DNA from: Candidatus Tidjanibacter faecipullorum
GTDB lineage: Bacteria > Bacteroidota > Bacteroidia > Bacteroidales > Rikenellaceae
Assembly: GCA_019116245.1 (NCBI GenBank)
Contig: DXCC01000017.1
Location: 1-64,000, forward strand
Reading direction: 5' to 3'
Length of the DNA: 64,000 nucleotides
A model generated the notes under the pieces. The model was given only the letters and a program-made list of their open reading frames with translations, did no database searches and had not been told where the DNA came from. Of the stretch, positions 52,948 through 61,273 are shown one piece after another. How positions within the stretch are numbered: position 1 is the stretch's first letter; each line of letters starts with the position of its first letter. The position numbers and the translations under genes are program-made.

Positions 52948-54786
52948 ATGCGTCGAAATCGGATGCGTGGAGCGATAGGGTGTCTGCTGGCAGGCATGTT
53001 GCTATGTGGCTGTGCGCGAGATAATTCCGCCGGAACGGGAAACGTTCCGGCGGGCGGGACGGCGTATGTTCGCGCCGTGCAGTCCGGCGAGGGGCGGACC
53101 CGTACCGCCATCGGCGGCGATGCGCTCGACCGTACCCTTTGGACGGAGCGCGATACGATCGGCATCTGGTGGCGGACGGCCGGATCCCAGGAACAGCCGG
53201 ACGGAGCGGTTTTCCACAGCTACCGGATCTATGCGGACGAGGCCCTCTTTACGGCCGACGTGCCCGCCATGCCGGCGGAATCCTATGCATATTACGGAGC
53301 TTATCCGGTTCCCGATCAGGTGTCGGGTACGCAGGTGACCTATACGTTGCCGGCCGAGCAGGACGGCAGTTATACGGCGGCGACCGGCGGTCAGTCGCGG
53401 TGTGATCTGATGATTGCCCGTCCCGTGACGGGCGGCGCGGTGACCTCGTCGGAGGTGCCGCCGCTCGAGTTTGTTCACCAGTGTCATGTCATGCGGGTGC
53501 AGGTGCCGGTCGGCCGCAACCGGCTGGGGGCCGATGTGGCCCGGCTGCGGGTGCAGTTCCCCTGCAATGTGGTCGGCGCGGTGACCTTCGATCTGACCGA
53601 TCCCGATGCGGAGCCGGTGCTGGCGCTCGACGGGAGTACGGTGGTGGCCCGGCTGGCCCGGCCGCTGACCGAATCGGCGGAGGATGACCCGGATGGAAGC
53701 TACGTATGGCTCTTCCTGGCGCCCGTGGCGGTGGATGGCGCGGTGGTCTTTACGGCCTATGACACGAACGGTTATCAGTCGGAGAGCGTCAGCGTGGAGC
53801 TGCACAAGACGCTTGAGGCGGGACGTATCACGCCCGTGAATCTCACCGTGCCGCAGGAGCTGCCGGTGAGCTGGCTGGATCTCTCCGTGGCCGAGAACCG
53901 GCTCGGCGAGGAACCCTACCGGCTGACGGTGACCGCTCCGGAGGGGGCCCGCTTCCGCAACGGTACGGATACCGTCTCGTTCGATGTAACCGGATCGAAC
54001 AGCTATCCGGTCGGATTTTATGATACGTATGACGGCATCGCTAACGGCGAAGCGATGCGTACGGGCGAGCTGACCGTTACCTATGAGTCGGAACACGCCA
54101 TCGTCTCCCAGAAGCTGACGGTCGGCGCCTTGGCGGGCGACCGCACGCCGCTTTCACTCACCGTGCCCTATCTCTTGTCCGAGAGTTTCGACACTGCCGC
54201 CGATCGGGACGGCAGCAACACGACCGAACTACTGGACGGCTACGGCCTGCCGGCCTGGTCGGGTTCCAACTACGGTCTCGCGGCCGGTACGGCCGGACGG
54301 TTGTCCGCCTACCTGGGTTCGTCCATCGTGATGGATCCCGATTCGGGTGACAACCGGCGCGGACGATTCGATACGCCGCTACTGACCGGACTGAAGGAGG
54401 GGGCACAGGTGTCGCTGCGCGTGTCGTTCGATGTGGGCGGCACGCAGGCTGAAGGTACTTCCTGGTTTGGTGACAGGAAGATCTTATACGCAGCCTATGA
54501 GTTTGGCACCGATACGCGGACCGGTGCGGTGGAGTATGGAAATGCCATCGAACGAACGCTCATCGACGGTGAGCGGCCCGGTACGGACGGCAGCTATACG
54601 AATGTTCCGCAGCACAAAGAGTTGGTCATTGACGGTTGTACGAACCGTCACCGTCTGGCATGGCGTACTACTTACAGTGCGGAAGGTAGCAGCATGTCGG
54701 TACTGACCGCCAAGACGGTCTATGTCTATCTGGACAACGTACGGGTGTCGATCGAACCGGCCACCCGTTCGCAGCAGGAAGAATAA
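52948..54786 (+). CDS. Mfa-like fimbrillin-type lipoprotein
   Basis: This 612-residue predicted surface lipoprotein has lipobox LCGC (Cys22). Its N-terminal 300 residues resemble the Mfa-like_1/fimbrillin family: a TRTAIGG motif near residue 51, LWTERDTIGIWW near residue 60, and a tail of beta-strands with the YAYYGAYP pattern. Fimbrillins of this type are processed at a basic residue and polymerise in Bacteroidota fimbriae. The C-terminal 240 residues hold a jelly-roll-like domain (SESFDTAADRDGS to YVYLDNVRVSIE), unusual for a shaft subunit, so it may be a tip or anchor protein. First gene of the operon. Confidence 0.72.
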   Translation: MRRNRMRGAIGCLLAGMLLCGCARDNSAGTGNVPAGGTAYVRAVQSGEGRTRTAIGGDALDRTLWTERDTIGIWWRTAGSQEQPDGAVFHSYRIYADEALFTADVPAMPAESYAYYGAYPVPDQVSGTQVTYTLPAEQDGSYTAATGGQSRCDLMIARPVTGGAVTSSEVPPLEFVHQCHVMRVQVPVGRNRLGADVARLRVQFPCNVVGAVTFDLTDPDAEPVLALDGSTVVARLARPLTESAEDDPDGSYVWLFLAPVAVDGAVVFTAYDTNGYQSESVSVELHKTLEAGRITPVNLTVPQELPVSWLDLSVAENRLGEEPYRLTVTAPEGARFRNGTDTVSFDVTGSNSYPVGFYDTYDGIANGEAMRTGELTVTYESEHAIVSQKLTVGALAGDRTPLSLTVPYLLSESFDTAADRDGSNTTELLDGYGLPAWSGSNYGLAAGTAGRLSAYLGSSIVMDPDSGDNRRGRFDTPLLTGLKEGAQVSLRVSFDVGGTQAEGTSWFGDRKILYAAYEFGTDTRTGAVEYGNAIERTLIDGERPGTDGSYTNVPQHKELVIDGCTNRHRLAWRTTYSAEGSSMSVLTAKTVYVYLDNVRVSIEPATRSQQEE

Positions 54787-54808
54787 CGCAGAAATATAGA
54801 TAAGGATT

Positions 54809-55570
54809 ATGAAAAAACATTGTGTAGCAGCCTTGTGCTGCTTGTTGCTGGCAGGCTGTACGAAGCCCGTCACCCGGCAGGTCGGCGAGGGACAGGTTGC
54901 CTTCGCGTGCGAACTGCTCGATGCCGTGGGCGTCACGCGGAGCACGACCCGGCCTTTGCCGGAGGGAAGCGTGCCCGCTTCGTCCGATCTGAAACTGGTT
55001 CTGTCCGGAACCGAAAGCGAACCGCTCACCTACGAAACGATGGCGGATTACGACATGCCGATGCTGACGGCGGGTGACTATTCGGCCCGCTTCACCTATG
55101 GCAATCCGACGGCCGAAGGAGCCGGCAAGGGCTATTTCGAGGGATCGTGTTCCTTTGCCGTTGTGGCGCGCAAGACCATTACCCAGCCGGTGACGGTTGC
55201 GCTGGCCAATTCGCTCTATACGCTGAGCCTGTCGGAGTGGTTCGGCAACTACTATACCGACTACGACCTGACGGTGCGCACCGAGGCGGGTCTCCAGACC
55301 CGTTATGCCGGGCAGTCGTCCGAGGCGCAGGAGTCCGAGCCGGTCTTCGTGCAGGCAGGCACCGCCCTCTATCTGAGCGGTACGGCCGTGAAGACCAACG
55401 GGGTCGAGGTGAGCTTTCCGGAGACCCTCATCGGCCGGACGACGGCCCGCACGTGGCATACGCTCAGCATCGACGCCGGTTCGGTCGGTCAGACGGGGCT
55501 GATCGTGTCACTCGACGATATGCCGGTAGCCATCGAGGAGATTCCGGTGGAACTCAACCCGGAGGCATAA
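54809..55570 (+). CDS. DUF4493-type lipoprotein, short form
   Basis: This 253-residue lipoprotein has lipobox LAGC (Cys17). It holds one DUF4493-like domain (about 25-250): a TRSTTRPLP segment near residue 43, then DYDMPMLTAGDYSARFTYGNP and FAVVARKTITQPVTVALANSLYTL. The DUF4493 family is a Bacteroidota surface-lipoprotein domain of unknown function. It follows the fimbrillin-type gene by 22 nt and precedes a second DUF4493 gene by 29 nt. A role in surface assembly is inferred only from the operon. Confidence 0.7.
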   Translation: MKKHCVAALCCLLLAGCTKPVTRQVGEGQVAFACELLDAVGVTRSTTRPLPEGSVPASSDLKLVLSGTESEPLTYETMADYDMPMLTAGDYSARFTYGNPTAEGAGKGYFEGSCSFAVVARKTITQPVTVALANSLYTLSLSEWFGNYYTDYDLTVRTEAGLQTRYAGQSSEAQESEPVFVQAGTALYLSGTAVKTNGVEVSFPETLIGRTTARTWHTLSIDAGSVGQTGLIVSLDDMPVAIEEIPVELNPEA

Positions 55571-55599
55571 CATTGGAGAAATAGGAAAAACAGAGCAAC

Positions 55600-57399
55600 A
55601 TGAGAAAATTTACATCGTTTCTGATTCCGCTGTGCGGTCTGGCGCTGCTGGCCTGCAAGAGAGAGCGGATCGATTTCGGCGGCAACGATTCCGGATCTGC
55701 CGACGGTGTCGGCTACCTCAGCCTGGAACAGTTCAGCGTCTCCGTGGCCAACGTTGTGGAGGAGATCTCCTCGCAGCCGGCAGCAGCTACGCGTGCTGCG
55801 GGTGCCACGACGGATGCTTCGGACGACTACAAGGTGAAGATCCGCAATACGAAGACCGACGAAACCTTTGAATATACCTATGTCGATCTGAAGACGGCCG
55901 CGAGCAAGCGGATCGAACTGACGCCCGGCATCTATGACGTCAGTGCCGAATCGCCCGATCTGGCCGATTACCTGGCCGATGACGCCACGGCCCACTGGGA
56001 AAAGCCCGTCTATTCGGGTCTGGTGACGAAAACGGTCGAGAAGCGTCAGGAGACCGTCGTGGACGACCTGCTCTGTACGCTGGCCAACATCAAGGCGACC
56101 GTGGCACTTTCGCCCGATCTGCAGGCGCTCTTCATGTCCGATGCCGATGCCGAGTCGGCCGGCAAGGAGAAACTCTCCGTGACGGTTGCGCTGGCCGAGG
56201 ACGGGCTGCTCTTTGACCGTCCGGCCACCGAAAGCGGCAAGGCCGGTTACTTCAAGGCCGTTGAGGCGGAGAATACGCTGAAGATCACGCTGAAGGGCCA
56301 GTACAACAAGGCGGCCGGCGACGAGGCACCCGACTATGTGCCGGTCAGCTGGACGCAGGAGATTCCCAACTGCAAGGCCGGTCAGTGGCGCAAGATCTCG
56401 ATCGGCGTGCAGAATGCCGATCAGGGCAACGTACAGTTCGAGATCACCGTCGAGAACTGGGTCTATGACGAGAAGGTAGAGGTGGACGTAACGACCTTCT
56501 ACCAGGCAGCCGAGGAGACGATTCCCGACGAAGACATTTCGGACGAAGGGGCTCCGGCAGTCACGCTGGCTTCGGGCGATCTGGCCGGAGGCTATGACAT
56601 CAACGGCTCGATGTACGATGCCGACCTGAACAAGTGGAGCGACAACCTGAAGGTGCTCATTACTCCGGGTGAAGGGGTTGCGCTGCGCAGCGCGGAGGTG
56701 GAGATCACGTCCGACAATGCGGCGCTGCTGGAGGCGCTCGAGCAGCAGGGGTATGCCCGCCATACCGTTGCGCTGTGGCCCGACGAGGGTACCCTCTCGA
56801 CGTGGGTGCTGAGCAAGGAGGAGTCCGGCGTGGTTTCGCTGACCCTCAAGGATGCGGGCATGACGGCGCTCTACGGCTATGAAGGCACGCACACGCTGCG
56901 TTTCGTGACGGTCGACGAGCAGGGCCGCACCTCCTATGCGTCGCTGGAAGTGCGCGTGAGCGAGGGCGGCGTTGCGCAGAGCGGGCCGGTGATTGTCTGG
57001 AAGGACAAGAGCGGCAGCAAGACATACGATTTCAGCAAACGGTACAATCATAACGAGGTCGAGATCGTGATCGACGTCACCTCCGAGAGCGGCTTCTCCG
57101 GTTTCGCGGTCGACATCATCAGCGACAATGTGCTGACACCGTCGGAACTGGTGGGTGTCGGTCTGAGCGACCATCTCGATCTGATCGATCCCGGTCAGTA
57201 TCAGACCCAGCTCGGCAACCTCGGTTTCCCGACGGGCGATGCCGTGAAGGGGCAGAAACACATCTCGTTCGACATCTCCAGCTTCATGGCCATGTTGTCG
57301 ATGCTCAACAAGGAGGGCAACTGCGACTTCCGGCTGACCGTGACCGATGCGTCCGGCACGACGGTGAAGACCATCCAGCTCTACGTGGTGAAAGGGTAG
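55600..57399 (+). CDS. DUF4493-type lipoprotein, long form
   Basis: This 599-residue lipoprotein has lipobox LLAC (Cys19). Residues 35-310 form a DUF4493-like domain (GYLSLEQFSVSV, an AATRAAGAT segment near residue 65, IELTPGIYDVSAESPD, and LLCTLANIKATVALSP). The second half (about 320-599) contains two beta-sandwich-like segments with DYDIN-like AGGYDINGSMYD and VTSESGFSGFAVDIIS, which resemble each other slightly. No catalytic motif is visible. It sits between the short DUF4493 protein and the PCMD-bearing one. Confidence 0.68.
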   Translation: MRKFTSFLIPLCGLALLACKRERIDFGGNDSGSADGVGYLSLEQFSVSVANVVEEISSQPAAATRAAGATTDASDDYKVKIRNTKTDETFEYTYVDLKTAASKRIELTPGIYDVSAESPDLADYLADDATAHWEKPVYSGLVTKTVEKRQETVVDDLLCTLANIKATVALSPDLQALFMSDADAESAGKEKLSVTVALAEDGLLFDRPATESGKAGYFKAVEAENTLKITLKGQYNKAAGDEAPDYVPVSWTQEIPNCKAGQWRKISIGVQNADQGNVQFEITVENWVYDEKVEVDVTTFYQAAEETIPDEDISDEGAPAVTLASGDLAGGYDINGSMYDADLNKWSDNLKVLITPGEGVALRSAEVEITSDNAALLEALEQQGYARHTVALWPDEGTLSTWVLSKEESGVVSLTLKDAGMTALYGYEGTHTLRFVTVDEQGRTSYASLEVRVSEGGVAQSGPVIVWKDKSGSKTYDFSKRYNHNEVEIVIDVTSESGFSGFAVDIISDNVLTPSELVGVGLSDHLDLIDPGQYQTQLGNLGFPTGDAVKGQKHISFDISSFMAMLSMLNKEGNCDFRLTVTDASGTTVKTIQLYVVKG

Positions 57400-57438
57400 C
57401 CGGAGCGTGTCATTGTTTCATGTACTAAAGCGAAATTC

Positions 57439-59592
57439 ATGAATTGCAAATCCATAATTGACAAGATGCGCGGATTGGCCCTCTGCTGCGTGGCGGCTTT
57501 CGCGATGACGGGTTGTACGCAGGAACGGACGCCGTGGAACGGCGGAGAAGGCGAAGGGTTGCTGCGGCTGAGCGTCGCGCTGCCCGAGACCCGTGCGACG
57601 GAAGCGGAGTACGATGCCCTGGCGCTGGGTACCCTGCGGATCTATCAGGTCGACCGGGTCGGCGACGAGGCGACCGAGCGGCTGATCCGCAAATACCGCC
57701 CCGTGACCGACGTGCCGGCCGAACTCTATCTGGCGGCCGGTGAATACAAGGTGACCGTTGAGGCGGGCGACGGCAGCGAGGCCACCTTTACGCGCAAGAG
57801 CTACTACGGCGAGGAGTCGTTCCAGCTGGGCGCTCACGACGTCAAGACCCTGCCGGTGGTCTGCAAGCTGACCAACATCGCCGTGAAGGTGGTCTTCGAC
57901 CCCACGGTGGCGGAGGCCTTCGACCAGAGCCGGACGGTGTTCGTCTCGGCCGCCGACGCCTTTGACGAGTCGGCCGCCCGGGAGGAGAGCGTGCCGACGT
58001 TGCAGTACACCGAGGATGGCACGGGCTACTTCCTGCTGCCGGAGGGTACCGCCAACCTGAGTTGGGGCTTCTTCGGCGAAAGTTCCAACCCCGACCTGCA
58101 GAAAAACGGCACCCGTGACGGCGTGATCGAGCAGCCGCAGGGGGGCATGCAGTATACCCTTACGTTCAAATATTCGCCCTCGGCGCCCGGACAGATCTCC
58201 GTCGGACTGCAGGTGCGCGAGTACGAGAGCACGCACGACGACAACTTCGTCTTCAGTCCCCAGCCGACCTTCGGCGGTCAGGGCTTCAGCATCGATCAGG
58301 TGACCGGTTTCCATGCGCAGCCCGTCGGCTTCACGCTGACCTCCATCAATGCCCTCTCTTCGGTGGCCCTGACGGCCGGCGGAACGCGCTATGAGGTCAT
58401 GACGGACGGACGGGTGGATGAGACGCTCGCCGCACAGGGCATTGTCTATACGCCGACGGATGCGTTGAGCGGTGTGCTGACCCTCGGCGAGGCCTTCTTT
58501 GCCAAACTGCCGGCCGGCATTCAGTCGATCGGTCTCGAGGCGGTCGATGCGGGCGGCGGCGAAGGCGAAGCGACCGGCCGGGTGGCCGTAGCCGGTGCGA
58601 CCGGATTCGTGTCGGCCGATCTGTGGAGCGGCACGGGTACGCTCGGTGCCGTGGTGACCGATCCGGCTACCACCGCCGTGCAGATCCGTTTCCGCGAAGC
58701 GGGAGCGGACGCGGAGTGGACGCTGCTGTCGGCCGTGAAGGGAGACGACGGATACAGCTATACGGCAGCGGCCGAAGGGTTGCGGGCCGGTCTGCGTTAC
58801 GAGTTCCAGCTTGTGGAGAACGGCGCCGAGCGCGGTGCCCTGCTGACCCAGCAGAGCGAGGCGGGCATTCAGCTGCCCAATGCCGGCTTTGAGGAGTGGT
58901 ACTATGATGGCAAGTCGTGGTTCCCGTACGCTACGGGAGGCACGCCGTTCTGGGGAACCGGTAACCCCGGCGCCACTTCCGTAGGATCCGAGTTCAACCT
59001 GACGGCCGGCGTGGAGGATCCCCGCCCGGGATCGGCCGGAACCACTGCCGCCAAACTCGAAACCAAGAAGCCCTCCATCATGGGTATCGGCAAACTGGCG
59101 GCCGGCAACCTCTTTGTCGGCGAGTTCGGTGCCGTGTCGGGCATGGGCGGTACGGTCCACATGGGACGTCCGTTCACCTTCAACGCCCGTCCGACGGCGC
59201 TGCGCGTGTGGTACAAGTACACGCCGCAGGGTTCCGACAAGGGACGCATCTACCTCTGCCTGGTCAACATGACCGACGGCAGCACCTATCACGTCGTGGA
59301 TACGAACAATCCCGACAAGACCACCTTCTCGCCCGACGACGAGTTCCTCTACTCCGACAAGACCAATCCGGCCACGCTGCAGGGTCATGTGATCGGCTAC
59401 GGTGACCTGATGCTCGAGAGTGCGGTGACTGGATGGACCGAGGTCGAGATTCCGATCACCTACCGGGAACAGTATGCGTCGGAGCGGCCCAATGTGCTGC
59501 TTGTCACGGCGGCAGCCAGCTACCGCGGCGATTACTTCGAGGGCGAGGTAGGCAGTACGCTCTATCTGGATGACGTGGAATTCGTCTATTGA
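57439..59592 (+). CDS. DUF4493-PCMD two-domain lipoprotein
   Basis: This 717-residue lipoprotein has lipobox MTGC (Cys26). An N-terminal DUF4493-like domain (about 35-280; LLRLSVALPETRATEAEYD, YLAAGEYKVTVEAGDGSEATF) is followed by a linker with two Ig-like segments. A C-terminal PCMD domain (about 475-717) reads NAGFEEWYYDG, WGTGNPGATS, GIGKLAAGNLF, MGRPFTF and ends SYRGDYFEGEVGSTLYLDDVEF. PCMD domains are jelly-roll-like and were proposed to bind carbohydrate. An alternative start at 57466 would keep the lipobox. Its PCMD part is a paralogue of the last gene of the operon. Confidence 0.75.
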   Translation: MNCKSIIDKMRGLALCCVAAFAMTGCTQERTPWNGGEGEGLLRLSVALPETRATEAEYDALALGTLRIYQVDRVGDEATERLIRKYRPVTDVPAELYLAAGEYKVTVEAGDGSEATFTRKSYYGEESFQLGAHDVKTLPVVCKLTNIAVKVVFDPTVAEAFDQSRTVFVSAADAFDESAAREESVPTLQYTEDGTGYFLLPEGTANLSWGFFGESSNPDLQKNGTRDGVIEQPQGGMQYTLTFKYSPSAPGQISVGLQVREYESTHDDNFVFSPQPTFGGQGFSIDQVTGFHAQPVGFTLTSINALSSVALTAGGTRYEVMTDGRVDETLAAQGIVYTPTDALSGVLTLGEAFFAKLPAGIQSIGLEAVDAGGGEGEATGRVAVAGATGFVSADLWSGTGTLGAVVTDPATTAVQIRFREAGADAEWTLLSAVKGDDGYSYTAAAEGLRAGLRYEFQLVENGAERGALLTQQSEAGIQLPNAGFEEWYYDGKSWFPYATGGTPFWGTGNPGATSVGSEFNLTAGVEDPRPGSAGTTAAKLETKKPSIMGIGKLAAGNLFVGEFGAVSGMGGTVHMGRPFTFNARPTALRVWYKYTPQGSDKGRIYLCLVNMTDGSTYHVVDTNNPDKTTFSPDDEFLYSDKTNPATLQGHVIGYGDLMLESAVTGWTEVEIPITYREQYASERPNVLLVTAAASYRGDYFEGEVGSTLYLDDVEFVY

Positions 59593-59602
59593 TCGGCCGG
59601 AC

Positions 59603-60394
59603 ATGCAGGGAATACGCAGATGGATACTGGGCCTCGTGCTGAGCCTGACCGCGTTGGCGGCCTTCCCGCAGGAGGGAGGGGTGCCGGCTCCCCGGCAGCG
59701 TGACCCGTTGCGGCCGCTCAAGTCCACGCGCGGCCTGACCAGTCAGGCGAACATCTTCGTGCCGCGCGGACAGTGGGTGGCCGGTCTGACGGGCTCCTTC
59801 TCGACGCACACGAACGACAACTATACGCTGGCCGTGGTCGAGGGCATCACATCCGAGGGGCACACCGTCAAGGTGTCGCCCATCCTCGGCTATGCCATCC
59901 GGAGCAACATGGTCGTGGGCGCCCGCTTCGGCTATTCGCGGACCTTTCTGCGCCTCTCCGGCGGCGGATTGAGTCTCGGCGACGCGGATACCGGCGTCTC
60001 CATCAAGGTGGACTCCTACTATTCCCTCAAGCATGTCTATGAGGGGGCGCTCTTCTGGCGGCAGTACATTCCCTTCGGCACGAACAAGCGGTTTGCGCTC
60101 TTCAGCGAGGTGCAGCTGATCCTCGGCGGCTCGCAGGCCAAGTTTGCCGCCGACACCCCCGTGCGGGGTACGTATCAGACGGGATTTACCTGTGCCCTGA
60201 GCGTAACCCCCGGACTGGCCGCCTTCATGACCAACGACCTGGCTTTCGAACTGAACGTCGGCATCATGGGTATCACCTATGAACGGGTGCGGCAGGTGCA
60301 CAACCAGGTGGCGGTCGGCGTGCGGTCGGGCAGTACCATGAATTTCAAGATCAACCTCTTCTCGATCGGATTGGGCATGGCCTTTTACCTTTAA
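59603..60394 (+). CDS. Small outer-membrane beta-barrel protein 1
   Basis: This 263-residue protein has a signal peptide (1-22). Alternating beta-strands follow (LGYAIRSNMVVGARFGYSR, FALFSEVQLILGG, LAFELNVGIMGITYERV), ending in GLGMAFYL, as in eight-stranded OmpW-like or porin-type barrels. The ATG at 59603 is chosen because it opens the signal peptide and lies 10 nt after the preceding stop. It shares the segment GARFGYSRT with the next gene, so the two are paralogues. A membrane anchor or export pore for the surface lipoproteins is inferred only from the operon. Confidence 0.75.
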   Translation: MQGIRRWILGLVLSLTALAAFPQEGGVPAPRQRDPLRPLKSTRGLTSQANIFVPRGQWVAGLTGSFSTHTNDNYTLAVVEGITSEGHTVKVSPILGYAIRSNMVVGARFGYSRTFLRLSGGGLSLGDADTGVSIKVDSYYSLKHVYEGALFWRQYIPFGTNKRFALFSEVQLILGGSQAKFAADTPVRGTYQTGFTCALSVTPGLAAFMTNDLAFELNVGIMGITYERVRQVHNQVAVGVRSGSTMNFKINLFSIGLGMAFYL

Positions 60395-60406
60395 AACAGT
60401 CAGCAG

Positions 60407-61261
60407 ATGAGAAGATCGTTACTTTTGACGCTGTTCGGGCTGCTGTCGGCCTTCCGCCTTGTGGCGGGCGACGGACGCGCGGCGGGTGAGACGCCGCAGG
60501 GCGGTGCCGCCCTGCGGTACGGTCCGGAGCGGGCCGTGCGCGACACGCTGCCCACGTCGCAGCGTTTCCTGCCCACTTCGCGCCGCATCGACCGCGGCAT
60601 CGACGACATCCGGTTTGTCTACAAGGGGGAGATGGCCCTCGGCCTCTCCGTATCCTACGCCACGCTGACCAGCGACGACTCCGACTTCATGCTGCTGTTG
60701 GACGGCATCGACCTGAAGGGGAGCATTTTTACCATCAACCCGTCGTTCGGCTACTTCGTGCGGGACAACCTCTGCGTGGGTGCCCGTTTCGGCTATTCGC
60801 GGACGGAGGGCACGCTGGACAACGTGTCGCTCAACCTGGGATCGGCCAACGACCTGAACATGTCGCTCTCGGGCGTGGCGCTGCAGAACCGCATGACGAC
60901 CGTGGCGGCCTTCGTCCGGTCGTATGCCGGACTTGACCGCAAGGGCCATTTCGGCCTGTTTGCGGAGCTGGAACTGGCCTACAAGATGGGTGCCTCCCTG
61001 TTCCGGTACGGGACGGGCGAGCAGGCCAAGCAGGTGAACGGCAATACGTTGCAGGCCAAGGTGGCACTCAATACGGGCGTGGCCGTCTATATCTTCCCGA
61101 ATGTCTGCTGCACGCTGTCGTTCGGACTGGGCGGCCTGCAGTACAACAAGATCACGCAGCGCGACGGCGAGGGGCTCCGGACAGGAGGCCGGCAGGCGTC
61201 GAAGATGCTGTTCCGCCTCAATCTGGCGGATATCCGCATCGGATTCAACATTCATATCTAA
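60407..61261 (+). CDS. Small outer-membrane beta-barrel protein 2
   Basis: This 284-residue paralogue of the previous protein has a signal peptide (1-22), a Pro/Arg-rich spacer (25-65) and the same strand pattern, including GYFVRDNLCVGARFGYSRT near residue 108. It ends with a strand LADIRIGFNIHI. It begins 12 nt after the first barrel gene and 12 nt before the last PCMD gene. The tandem arrangement suggests duplication within the operon. The function is unknown. Confidence 0.75.
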   Translation: MRRSLLLTLFGLLSAFRLVAGDGRAAGETPQGGAALRYGPERAVRDTLPTSQRFLPTSRRIDRGIDDIRFVYKGEMALGLSVSYATLTSDDSDFMLLLDGIDLKGSIFTINPSFGYFVRDNLCVGARFGYSRTEGTLDNVSLNLGSANDLNMSLSGVALQNRMTTVAAFVRSYAGLDRKGHFGLFAELELAYKMGASLFRYGTGEQAKQVNGNTLQAKVALNTGVAVYIFPNVCCTLSFGLGGLQYNKITQRDGEGLRTGGRQASKMLFRLNLADIRIGFNIHI

Positions 61262-61273
61262 ACGAACGGAGCG

